DNA of 64,000 nt from Dryobates pubescens (taxonomy: Eukaryota > Chordata > Aves > Piciformes > Picidae): the NCBI RefSeq assembly GCF_014839835.1, contig NC_071616.1, forward strand, positions 39,195,307-39,259,306. Reading direction: 5' to 3'. Both the position numbers and the translations under genes were made by a program. Below are positions 1 through 12,500 of the stretch, piece by piece (position 1 is the first letter of the stretch; every line of letters starts with the position of its first letter). The notes under the pieces are model-generated. The model did no database searches. It was not told the origin of the DNA and saw nothing but the letters and a program-made list of their open reading frames with translations.

Positions 1-44
1 CAGGGCCCCACGTCCCGCGCTCGGGGCCCGCCGCGTCCCCCTAC

Positions 45-63
45 ACTACAACTCCCAGCGTGC
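45..63 (+). promoter_or_regulatory. ZNF143/THAP11-type promoter motif
   Basis: ACTACAACTCCCAGCGTGC is a near-perfect match to the long ZNF143 (Staf) binding site, ACTACAATTCCCAGCATGC. This motif is typical of CpG-island promoters of housekeeping genes, often bidirectional ones. It lies about 500 bp upstream of the PPP2R3C start codon, so it may belong mainly to the divergent gene expected at the left edge. Confidence 0.7.
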
Positions 64-192
64 GGAGCGGCCCTACCCTCACAGCGCACTGTCCACCGGG
101 AATGTTTCTCTCTCTCCCCCTGTCCCCTCTTTAGCGTAACGGAGGGCGGTTTCGGTGAAAGCTATGCCCTTACGTCTCCGGATGGAGCCTAC

Positions 193-300
193 CTCGCTGC
201 AGGCGCGGCGGCCATCAGACGACGCGGCGCTGCGAGGCGCCGGCAAGGAGGCGCTGCCAGCAGAGGCGACCGCACGGCGGCCCAGGCGCTAACCCCGCAC
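193..300 (-). other. Possible first exon of the divergent gene (PRORP expected by synteny)
   Basis: On the minus strand a good splice donor (GAG|GTAGGC) has its exon boundary at position 193, inside the CpG island and head-to-head with PPP2R3C. An ATG at 215-213 lies just before it. Synteny predicts that PRORP, the mitochondrial RNase P nuclease, starts here with a noncoding first exon. No recognisable PRORP protein sequence is present, and the right end of the exon is a guess. Confidence 0.2.
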
Positions 301-509
301 CAGCCCGGAAGCTCCCGCGCCTGGGCCTCGAACCAATCGGGTCTTACTGCGCTAGGCAGCACGTAACGCCGCGCGCGCTGTCAGGGCGGATGCGGCCGCT
401 CCGCCATATCGGTTGAGGGCATGGCGCTCCCGCGGCCAGCCGCGTCCGGGCAGGGTATTGCGCGCGCACGCGGGGCCGGCCGGGGCGCGGTGGCTGCGAC
501 TGCGACGGT

Positions 510-515
510 CACGTG
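510..515. promoter_or_regulatory. E-box CACGTG
   Basis: A palindromic CACGTG in the context TCACGTGC (USF/MYC/MITF class) lies about 35 bp upstream of the PPP2R3C start codon, in the likely 5'UTR or core promoter. A single hexamer can occur by chance in such GC-rich sequence. Confidence 0.4.
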
Positions 516-548
516 CCGCCGGGCGCGCGGGGCGGCCAGCGCCGCGGC

Positions 549-3500
549 ATGGACTGGAAGCGGAGCCTGCGGGGCCGCCTGGCCTCGCGCCGCGCCCGTG
601 AGTGCCCCGGGGGCGGCCGGCAGCGGCGCTCGCCGCAGAGCGCTGGGGCCAGCCTGGCGGGGGGGAGGGAGGGAGGCAGGCGCGGAAGATGCTCTCGTGG
701 GTGGGCATCCGCAGTAGCCAGAGGATGCGGGATTCGGCCTGTCGGGGTGGTGGGACAAGCGTCGGCGTTTGCGGTGTTGCTTTAGTTCCCCATGTACAGG
801 CTGCCGCGGCGACCGGACACATCTTGGAGAAACAAGCGCCTTTCTCTTAGGGGTTAGTGACAGCACGGGTGGGCCCGGCAGGAGAACAGGGCTTGTGAGG
901 AGCGGCTGAGGGAACTGGGGTTGCTGAGTCTGGAGGAGGCTGAGGGGAGACCTTATCCTCTCTACAAGTACCTGAAAGGAGATTGTAGCGTGGTGCGTGT
1001 CAGCCTCTTCTGTCTAGTAACAAGTGATGAGACGAGAGGAAATGGCGTCAAGTTACATCAGGGGACGGGGAAGGTTTAGATTGGTTATTGGAAGAAACTT
1101 CTTCACTGAAGGGGTTAGCAGATACTAGAATAGGTTCCTCAGGTGGGTGGTTGAATCCCCATCCCTGGAGGCGTTTAAACGACGTGTAAATGTGGTGCTC
1201 AGGGGCATGGTTTAGTACCAGACCTGCTGGAGTTAGACGCTGCTTGGACTCAATGATCTTAAGGGTCTTTTCCAACCAAAACAGTTCTGCGGTGCTGTGG
1301 ATGCTGAGGAGCCATGTGGGCATGTGCTGTGAAGGCAGGTTTGTAGCACATGCCCCTGTGACAGCCTTAGTTGGTACCCCTAGTTAGAAGTGATCTCACA
1401 GAGAGGCTTGTACAAGTGTATAATCATTGAGTCATTGAATGATTTGGGTTGAAAGGGACCTTAAAGGTCATCTAGTTCTGCCATAGGCAGGGAATCCTTC
1501 CAGTAGACTAGATTGCTGAAAGCCCCATTCAGCCTGGCCTTGAACACTTCCAGTCAGTACTCAGTGCTCCCTGAATATCCCTTCTGTTACAGAGTGAACG
1601 GTGGTTTTGTGCTGCTGCTTGCAAAAAGTAGTATCTTAAATACTTGTAAAAGAAGAATGCTGCAGCTTTGTCAGTCATAACCATGTCTCCTACATTGCAT
1701 ACCCTACAGAGAATCAGGTGTGTGCAGCTACTGAAAGAGGTACTTTTAAGTACTCAGATAGAATGCATGTGTGACATACTCGATGCATCTGTAGTATAAT
1801 TTATGTAATAGGTTTGTGCTCCATCTTTTCCCCTCTAATATTTGTGTTTCTGAACTGCATATCTGTGTAAGGCTCAGCCTCATCCCTGGAGGTTTTTAAG
1901 GCCAGGCTGGATGTGCCTCTGAGCAATCTGATCTAGTGTGAGGTGTCCCTGCCCATGGCAGGGAGGTTGGAACTAGCTGATCCTTGAGGTCCCTTCCAAC
2001 CCTAACAACTCTGTGATTAACTCCTTTTCTCAAGACCCTTGTTACGTTAAAACTCTCTTTGAAGTACAACATTAAATTTCTGTGTTGATTAGCCAAAAAG
2101 AGTGATCAAGAGCTGAAAGATGAAGAAATGGAATTGTTCACAAAATACTACATGGAATGGAAAGGAGGAAGGAAAAGTGGCAATGCATCATGTACAAACA
2201 TACCACGATTTTACTACAGGGTAAGTGAAGTATCCAGATAAACTTCAGCATGATGTGGATTGCTAAGCATAACGTTTTGGGTTGTACAGCTGTTGATTTC
2301 AGCAGTGACAAATAATTACTAAACATCTTGTCAGAGGCCCTGAAATAGTCTGCTAATCAGGCAGTAGGCTTGGCTATTTACTACAGACAGGAAGTCCTCT
2401 TTTGACATACCAGTGGTATGAATACGTAGCTTCCTGTTTCTGTTTCTGGAATGGGCTGCCCAGGGAGGTGGTGGAGTCACCATCCCTGGAGGTGTTCAAG
2501 AGGGGATTAGATGTGGCACTTGATGCCATGGTCTAGTAATGAGGTCTGTGGTAACAGGTTGGACTTGATGATCTTTGAGGTCTCTTCCAACCTTGGTGAT
2601 ACTGTGATAACTGTGTTTAGGTACAATAGGATGCTGATTCATGAGGAAGGTGGGACATTGGTCTTGCAGGCATAAGATAGTTTTGTTGCTTGCATCATCC
2701 AGCAGTAATGCTTGGCCAGGCTGGGATGAGTGGAATATGGGAGCATAAGTCTAACGTCTTGGTATTGCTGCCGTTTGTCCCCTTGACCACTCAGCTGCTG
2801 TTTGATGGTCCATGGTGCCATATTCCTCAGGATCATGATTTTCTGCCAATTAAGTTCTCAAATACCTGTGTTTCATTTGATGACTACATATGCAATCATC
2901 CAGGTTCTGGTAGTGCTGTCCAGTTTGGCATGTAAACATTGGCAGAACTTTCACACTAAGCCTTCTTCCGTCTGTTTGGTTGGCTAAAACTTTGGAGAGT
3001 GAGACCTACCACAAGATACAAAGTGCCACTCTCTCCTGAGTAAAATCACAGTTGCAAATGTATTTTATGAGTGACCTCTCCTGTCTTGCACCTGTGGATG
3101 CACTTACTGCATGGGTTATCAGTTAGGAGGTAGACCTCAGTCTCTCACATTAGAAATCCCCTGATTTAAATAAGCCTAGCAGTACTGTCACAGTTTGAGA
3201 CAATGGGGAAGTGATACCCCTGTAGAAGCAGCAGATTCCATACAGCATTCTGGTAAATATTGCATTATTTCCTGACAGGTGACCAGCTTCATCATAGTGT
3301 GCAAGTCAGGGCTACCTTAGAGTACTTACTGGATGTGGATTTTGTGAATGATGCCACTGTACAAAGATTAAAACACCACAATGTTTTTTAGCTGCCAGCT
3401 GAAGATGAAATCTTGCTTCAGAAATTAAGAGAAGAATCTAGAGCAGTCTTTCTGCAAAGAAAAAGTAGAGAGCTGTTGGATAATGAAGAGCTGCAGGTAA

Positions 3501-6500
3501 GAAAATGGGTTTTGTATGCCCAGTAGTGATGCCTGACAGACTACTTCTGTCTGCTGAGTTTGTCTCCTGTCTGTCCACAGAACCTTATGGCAAGGTACTT
3601 GGTGTTTGGGCACGTTGACTGGTTGTGAAGTACTAGCTAAAACTAAAGTGCTGCATAGCCTTGAGCTCAAAATGTCAAGTCTAGACCTTCCTCATTATGA
3701 TGTCTGTGTTAAACCTGGTTATGATCTCTGGGTTAAGTCAAGGGCTTCCAGTTTTCCCACACATTCCAACAATTTCCCTAGGTGTTCCAGAAGAAGAAAT
3801 AGATTCTGTTTGCATATCACTGAGAGACTCCAAAGAAGGTTGGGTTCACTGCAGTGCAAAGACAAAAGGGATGTGGCTCTGGAAATTCTAGTGAGTGAGA
3901 GTGTGTTTAACACCAGTTCAGAGCAGTACAAACATCACTTGCCTGCCTTTCTGTCTGAATGGATGATGTGAACTGATTAACTGAGATAGCCTTGCAGCAA
4001 AACCATGGTTTTGTTGCATTTCTTAGATATTCTGTCTTAAGCACCTTGGTTTCTCTAAAAGAGAGATCTTCTCAACCAAATATAAATGTCTTTTAAGAAT
4101 CTATGGTTTCTACTGGACAAGCATCAGACATTGCCAATGATTGGGGAAGAAGCAATGATCAACTATGAGAACTTCTTGAAAGTTGGTGAAAAGGCTGGAC
4201 CTAAATGCAAGTAAGGCTTTCTTCTCTTGAATATGCTTATTTTGGCTAAACCTCAGTGCTGTTCTGACTTTCAGTTGCTAGCATAGATGGAAACAGTCTA
4301 ATGGTGAGATAAAATCATGGCCATGGAGCTGTTGGTGAGCTTCAGTTGCTGTATTGTCTTGCATCTCTGAGGAAACTTGTGATAGATGTGTCTGCAAGAG
4401 GGTACCACATGCTTTTGAAGAAGGAAATTCTTATCAGCATGAGTGTTTTTATGATGTCAGTGGCCAGTAAACAGCACATTTTGTATCTAAAGAGGAAATA
4501 ATGTTTCCAGAGATACTGCCCAACCTTCCCTAATATCATCTGGTGGAAAATTTCCTAGCAGGTGTTGTGTGTACAGCATACAGTGAATAGTCCTCCTTTA
4601 TGCACCTGCTGGACACTGCTGTTGTGCACATAGCTTTGTGGTTGAATTTTGGCCAGAAGCAGGTCAGTTCTCAGGGCTGGCTGTTACAAGTGTATCATTA
4701 TAGAAGACTGGAAGCTACCAAATACATCACACTTAGAGGAAAGAGATTGACCCACAGCTCTAAAGACACCCACATCACTCTCATGAGCAGCAGAGCCAGC
4801 TAGCTTGCTTTTTACTGAGTTTACCCTTGTTGCTTGGTAGGGTCCCACTTGCTGTGTAGCACATGAATGCTTTTGAAGAAACAGAACACATTCCTCATTG
4901 TTCAAACTGTATCTTAATGTGTCTGTAGGTCTTGGATACTGTAGCTGCATCTGTCAGTATTCAGATGCATAGAAGCAGCACTGTGCTTATGTTTTGCAGG
5001 CAGTTCTTCACAGCTAAGATCTTTGCTAAATTGCTCCATAATGATCCTTATGGGAGGATATCTATCATGCAGTTTTTCAATTATGTCATGAGAAAAGGTT
5101 AGTTGATGCTTCTTCTGTGTTAATGAGAAGTTGGTTTGTTTTCAAGCTATTTCAAACTTCATTAATCACTTGCTGTTCTCTTCAACAGCAGCAAGATCTA
5201 GCTCTTGGTTGCTAATGCTGTTTTCCTGGAGGCTTGGGGTGGTTTTTTGGGGGTTACTAGGGGGTGGGAGTTCACCCTGCCTCTGAAATCCACCTCTCAG
5301 CCAGAGATAACCCAGACCTGTTTGTTAGATGTCTTGTCATTCTGATAGCCTTTATTCAGGCAGCGCTGTGAACAGCAAAACATGTGGGAAGCTAACTCCA
5401 TCTTGGATACTGTGCTTTAACAGTGGCCTCAGTGCACAGTGTCCTGTAGATTGCCTGATTAATGTGCCTTCTTACTGCAAAAAAGTCTATCATTGTCATT
5501 CTGTTCTCTGTTTTCCAGTATGGCTTCATCAGACAAGAATAGGTCTCAGTTTATATGACGTGGCAGGACAGGGTTACCTCAGAGAATCAGTAAGTAAATG
5601 CTGGGTTAATTAAATGCCTGTCTACTCAAAGCACAGAGCAGCAGAAGGACTCCCAATTTTCTTCTAGTCTTATGTCATGAAAGCTTGTATCATAATCTAG
5701 AGCTGGAGTGGGCATGTTTGTTTGGATAAATAGCAATGCTTGGTGGTGAGGCATGTTTAACATATGGGTAAATCTCTGAAAAAGATTGTAGGTATCAAGG
5801 TTTCATGTCATTAGTGCTTGGCTAGAGTGAGTAGGATATAGCAGCCATCACTAAAAAGAATGACTAGAGTGGATTTTGAATTACTCCTGTTAGAACTCAT
5901 GGAAAGTAAACATAGAATAATTATGAAGGTTCTAGTGACTACTCTACTTTACAAAAGTCTGTTAAAGAGTGTTCAGCAATAGGGTAATCCAGTTAGGAGT
6001 TATGCATTGGTAGTTGAGAAAGGTACAGTTGGATGCATTATATTTGCATGCAAATGTCATCTACTTTATAAAACACTCTGCTTTATTTGCAGACTGCTTC
6101 AGTCGTGGCATCACATGTACAGGCATGACTTCAGAATTCCTTGCATGGAGGCAGAAGCTTTTTTTGGCTGCTTTCATCCTCTTCCCTGCATGCTTGCATG
6201 AGGAGGTGGTGGGGTCACCATCACTGGAGGTGTTCAGGAGGAGACTTGATAGGGTGCTTGGTTGCATGGTTTAGTTGCATGGTTTAGTTGGTTAGGTGGT
6301 GTTGGATGCTAGGTTGGACACGATGATCTCGAAGGTCTCTTCCAACCTGGTTTATTCTATTCTATTATGCTCTTTGAAAATATACTCCAAAGGCAGGGTG
6401 GAATATAGCAAACATGCAGCAATAGTGGTGTTTGAAGCTTCTTTTCTTTGTTTATTCTTCAGGATTTAGAAAACTATATTTTGGAGCTCATCCCTACTTT

Positions 6501-9500
6501 GCCACAACTGGATGGTTTAGAAAAATCCTTCTACTCCTTCTATGTCTGCACAGCAGTTAGGAAGTTCTTCTTCTTTCTGGATCCTCTCAGGACAGGTAGC
6601 TCCATCTTTTCAAGATGCTGAGGATGTGGGAGTATTTTCACTTCTCAAATGTTTCCAGCAAGGCTACTTGTGGACATGATGATCTTGAAGGTCTCTTCCA
6701 ACCTGGTCTATTCTGTTCTGTTCTATTCTGTTCTGTTCTATTCATGGTTTAGTTGATTAGGTGGTGTTGGATGATAGGTTGGACACGATGATCTTGAAGG
6801 TCTCTTCCAACCTGGTTTATTCTATTCTATTCTGTTCTGTTCAAAGTAGTATGTAGGCTTTTGTTCAGCAATCTGGGGTTTGAAGATTAATCTCTACAGA
6901 AGTATGTGTGTATATGTAATACATGTGTGTAATACCATGAGGATCTACATGGGTCTAATAATCTACAGGTAATTTTCTATGAGGTGCCCACCAGTTGTGG
7001 TGCTGTGGAGTTACCTCATAGGAACTGACAAGATATAATTTCATAAACATGCATTGCTGGTGGATAAAAACCACAGTAACTAGCAGCAGGCTGCTTGGCA
7101 GAGCATCCACAGAGCTATGGAAGTGCTCAGGAATGCTAATTGTGATGTGCATCTGTGATTAAATTTGTGTGCAGCATGCAAAGCCCTTAGAAAAGGTTTG
7201 CAGCTATGGCTGTAAATCCTCGCCACAGATCTAGCACCCTCAGACAACAGTTTGCTGGTTTTTGTATGCCCTTGACTGTGTTGAAAACTCTGTTGACTGT
7301 CTTGAGAGCACTGCATAGGTTTTCAAGGTCTATCAGAGTTGTGTGGGCAGTAGCCCCTGGCAGAGGTAATTACAAAGCCACAAGGAATGTGTATGTGAAG
7401 TTACAATGTCGTTGTTTTGCACAGCTGTTTGTGCAGGCTGTGCACCAGTCAAAGCTACGGCAGCAGAAGTGCATTCTGCCACCTCAGCTTTGTCACATCA
7501 GTGGTCTCTGAAGGTGTAAAAATATCACTGCACTTGAGATACTGTATTATTACAGCAAATGTTTTAAGCATGCTCTTCCATTCTCTATTTTACATTTTGA
7601 ACACTCACATTAGATAATGGTTGGCCTCAGTGACCTTAGAGGTCTTTGCTAACAGAAACTTAGTTTTGTGGCTTTTAAGGCTTCAAGAGAACTCCTGCTA
7701 GTATCAGGCTAGCTTGACTCAGTAGTTTTAAAAGCTGTTTTTATCTTACTTCTTTAATTACAGCCCTATCCTTGCTGTTAGAAGTTGAGGGGTTTGGGTT
7801 TTGTCTTGTTGGGGTTTTTTTTCTGTTCAGAATATTTCTTCCTTAAATAATAAGTGCAGTCAGAGGGATGTGTTGGCTGGGCCATTGTTAAAACGTGTTT
7901 TCCTTCTCTTGCTGCAGGGAAGATAAAGATCCAGGATATTTTAGCTTGCAGCTTCCTGGATGACTTACTGGAGGTAAAGATCTCCTAGCATATGCTATTG
8001 TGTTTTAATTCACACTCTCTGAATTCTAACTTTATGTTTCACTTAGTTAAGGGATGAAGAACTCTCTAAAGAAAGTCAGGAAACAAATTGGTTTTCTGCT
8101 CCTTCTGCATTAAGAGTTTATGGTAGGTTCCTTTATGTGAATGCTCTTTTTTTCAGTCCTCTCTGCCTTGTGTGACTTGGTCACATTCTTAGTGTTATTT
8201 TTCTTTGGGTTTTTTGTTGTGGTTTTTTATTTCTCCTTGAATCCTCCACATAACTAATATTTGCAACTGCTGCAGCCACCTTTTCAGTGCATCTCTGGCT
8301 TGCTTTAGAGTTTCAGTTCTCCACTGTCACTCTTTACCATGGTTTTATCCCTTGTCCTTTTGTGCTGTTTGCACAGGGCACAAGACTTCTCTGTAACCTT
8401 CCCTGTTGGCTGTTCATGCTCTTGCATCACCTTTAGCTCCTTTTTCATGCTTTTCATGTAGATCTGTTTAAAGTAATATGATCTTAGCCTTCTGCTTCTT
8501 TCTCTGTATATAGAGCCTTGACTTTAAGTAGAACTCTTAGTAGAACTCTTAACACCTTGTCATGGGAATTCCCCTTCCCCCATATTCTGTGTTCATTTGT
8601 GATGCTTTAGGAATATTGGAATCATAGAATTGTTAGGGTTGGAAGGGACTTCAAGGATCATCTAGTTCCAACCCCCCTGCCATGGGCAGGGACATCTCAC
8701 ACTAGATCAGATTGCTCACAGCCACATCCAGCCTGGGCTTAAAAACCTCCAGGGATGGGGCCTTCACCACCTCCCTGGGCAACCTGTTCCAGCATCTCAC
8801 CACCCTCATGGTGAAGAACTTCTTCCTAACATCCAACATGAATCTACCCATGCCTAGTTTTGTTCCATTTCCTCTAGTCCTATCATTACCTGACACCCTA
8901 AAAAGTCCCTCCCCAGCTTTCTGGAAGGCGCCCTTCAGATACTGGAAGGCCACAATAAGGTCTCCTTGGAGCCTTCTCTTCTCCAGACTGAACAGCCCCA
9001 ACTCCCTCAGTCTGTCCTCATAGGAGAGGAGCTCCAGCCTTCAGATCATCTTCATGGCCCTTCTCTGGACATGTTCCAGCACATCCAGATCCTTCCTGTA
9101 ACAGGGGCTCCAGAACTGGACACAGTACTCCAGGTGGGGTCTCACCAGAGCAGAGTAGAGGATTGTTGTGGACCTAGCACATTCCCACTTCATTCATTTT
9201 ATGATGAAAATGAAATGTTAAATATAGTAAATTTTCTTTGTCTATTGAAACAGTTCTTTGCTGATACATGTATGCTATGTTTTTCCCTCTATATCTCCTC
9301 CCTAGGCCAGTACTTAAACCTTGATAAAGATCACAATGGTATGCTCAGCAAAGAGGAGCTGTCTCGATATGGCACAGGCACTCTGACCAACGTGTTTTTG
9401 GATCGTGTCTTTCAGGAGTGCTTAACCTACGATGGTGAAATGGTAATGACACATTTTCACTTTATTCACAATGTAACAGCTTATTGGGATGGAAAATGTC

Positions 9501-12500
9501 TCATAATCAGTGTCTCTGAAGAGCAGCTGGAGGTGAACCCACTTGTGTTTATCACTGTGCACCCAAACGACCACACAGCAGATGAGAAAATTACAATTAA
9601 GCCATGCTGTGATTACCTTGCTGCTAAGACAGTTCAGTGTGGCTTAAAGGCAAGCTGCTGCTTTGGAAAAGCAGAGGTGATAGAAAATCCAGACAGCCTA
9701 GGACAAAGCTTCTTGTTGCTTCAGTAACATGAAGTGCATAGATGTAAGCAGTGCATTGTAGTTACATGCAACACTTTAAAAAGATGCAAAGACAAGTGGC
9801 ACACTTGAGTCTAGTACAAGTTAGCTAGCCTGTCCAAGCCTTCTTGAAGACCACAGTGGGTTTTTTTGGTTGTAAGCTACCCATAGCTGTGAAAAGTGGG
9901 AAATGTAACTAAATTAGAGGTACAATGAAAACTACTATTTATTTTGAAAGCTCTGCTTCATGCGTTGCTACTCCTGTAGCAGAGTTCAGATGGCTGACTT
10001 CTAAATTCACCATAAGATCCTTCTGCTGTCTTAGTTTTGTGTAGAATCACAGAATCATTGAGGTCTTTGCCCTTTGCTGGACTCAAAACAATGTGTCTGT
10101 CAGCCTTGTGCAAGGGAGGCCACAACAGGACCCAGCACTCAGATGTGTTCTAAGCAGTGCTGAGTAGAGGGGAGCCATCACCTTACTTGACTAGCCAGCA
10201 TAGCTCTTCCTGATGGAGCTGAGGATGCTGTCAGCAGCCTTTGCTGCAAGGGCACCTTGCTGCCCTTGTGTTGAGCTTTGTGGTTCATCAGGATTCCCAG
10301 GTCCATCAGTGCAAAACTGCTTTCAGCCCAGTTAGCCCCCAGCATGTACTGGTGCATGGGGTTATTCCTTCCCAGACACAGAAGTTTGCATTCCCTCTGA
10401 GCTTGATGAGGCTCCCGCCAGCCCATTTTTCCAGTCTGTCAAGCTCCTTCTGAATAGCAACACAACTCTGGTGTTTAAACAGGGTTATATACACAGGGTT
10501 GAGGGATTTCTGTCCTTGTCACAACTCCATCTTGATCAGGAAACCAAGAAGCAGTACTAGTGAAAAACAAAGTTCAGTGGTTGGTAATGTTAGCTTTACT
10601 GCCACTGGATGTTTAATTTGTGGTAGTGAAAACTTTTTAGGTGGCCTTTCTTCACCAGTTGGATATGTTCAGCAGTCTGAAGATGTGTTAAACGTTGTTG
10701 TAAAGTATGTGCAGCATTTTTAATTTGAATTGATGCTTGAAATCCTATTTCACCTCTAAAATGGCAGGATTTCCTGTCATCAGTCATTAAAAACTAACCT
10801 TCCTGTTCATGGTGATGGCTGCAGCCATTTTGCTGTTTCATATTGTCTTTGTCAGAAAACAGACTGATCCCCTACAATGAAATTGCTGCCATTTATAAAC
10901 TTCCTGCTTGCAAAATCAATTTAGAAGGAAGACTGTAATAAACATGATTGTATCTACTTTTAGGACTATAAAACCTACCTGGACTTTGTGCTTGCATTAG
11001 AAAACAGAAAGGAGCCTGCAGCTCTGCAATATATTTTCAAACTGCTTGATATAGAGAACAAAGGATACCTGAATGTCTTTTCCCTTAATTACTTCTTTAG
11101 GGTAAGTCTCTTTATACAGGTAGACCATTTTCTGTGCTTATAGTGTTAGAGCCTGTGTGCTTCTGCATGCTGATCTGCAGGGAATCACTTCAAATTACCA
11201 ACACCCACTGGGAGGCCAGTAACTACTTCTAAGAAGATTTAAAATATTAAAGAGAAGGGGGAAAAAAAAAATAAATTCCAAAACTTGGAAAAAATTCAAA
11301 AGGTATTTTCAGTGAGTTTATCTGCAGTGGTTTTATCTGCAGTGGAAATGAATAGAATAGAATAAACCGGGTTGGAAGAGGACTTCAAGATCATCGCGTC
11401 CAACCCATCAACCAATCCAACACCACCCAAACATCTAACCCATGGCACCAAGCACCCCATCAAGTCTCCTCCTGAACACCTCCAGTGATGGTGACTCCAC
11501 CACCTCCCCAGGCAGCCCATTCCAATGGGCAATCACTCTCTCTGTATAGAACTTCTTCCTAACATCCAACCTAAACCTCCCCTGGTGCAGCCTGAGACTG
11601 TGTCCTCTTGTTCTGGTACTGGCTGCCTGGGAGAAGAGACCAACATCCGTCTGTCTACAACCTTCCTTCAGGTAGTTGTAGAGAGTGGTAAGGTCACCCC
11701 TGAGTCTCCTTCTCTCCAGGCTAAGCAACCCCAGCTCCCTCAGCCTCTCCTCGTAGGGCTTATGTTCCAAACCCCTCATCAACTTTGTTGCTCTTCTCTG
11801 GACTCGTTCCAGCAAGTCAACCTCCTTCCTAAACTGAGGGGCCCAGAACTGGACACAGTACTCGAGGTGTGGCCTAACCAGTGCAGTGTACAGGGGCAGA
11901 ATGACCTCCCTGCTCCAGAATAGAATAGAATGGAATAGAAAAAGAATAGAATAGAATAAACTGTTTTGATTTCATTTAGGAAGAATATTTTTCTATTGGT
12001 CAAAACAAAAAATGCAAACAAAAAAAACCACACATATAAATTGAAAATGGCCTGAAATTGCCTAATCATTACCTGTGGAAATCTCTTTGTGAGGGTTGCA
12101 ATTGGTTATTGCCCATGGTTTTAATTTCCACTGTCATCCTGGAGTTCAGTAGAAGTAATGAAAGTAATGAAATGAAGAGCTGGGCTGGGAGATTCCGGTT
12201 GGACTTGATGATCCTTGAAGTCCCTTCCAACCTTGATACTGTGATACTGTTGGAGAGCTGCTAAACAGAAAGGGACCTGGGGGTGCTGATTGACAGCTGC
12301 CTAAACATGAGCCAGCAGTGTGGCCAGGTGGCCAGGAGAGCCAACGGCATCCTGGCCTGCATCAAGAATAGTGTGGCCAGCAGGAGCAGGGAAGTCATTC
12401 TGCCCCTGTACTCTGCACTGGTTAGGCCACCCCTTGAGTATTGTGTCCAGTTCTGGGCCCCTCAGTTTAGGAAGGACATTGAGACACTTGAACGTGTCCA

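Larger units (their letters stand above)
1..760. promoter_or_regulatory. CpG-island promoter of PPP2R3C (probably shared with PRORP)
   Basis: The stretch is strongly GC- and CpG-rich and becomes ordinary sequence shortly after PPP2R3C exon 1 (549-597). It has no obvious TATA box. In other vertebrates PRORP is transcribed away from PPP2R3C out of the same interval, so a bidirectional promoter is expected here by synteny. The start sites themselves cannot be placed from sequence. Confidence 0.75.

Noticed and set aside
352-866. Overlapping open frames on both strands at the PPP2R3C promoter
   Set aside because: Base-composition artefacts around exon 1. Only MDWK at 549 matches a known protein and splices in frame.
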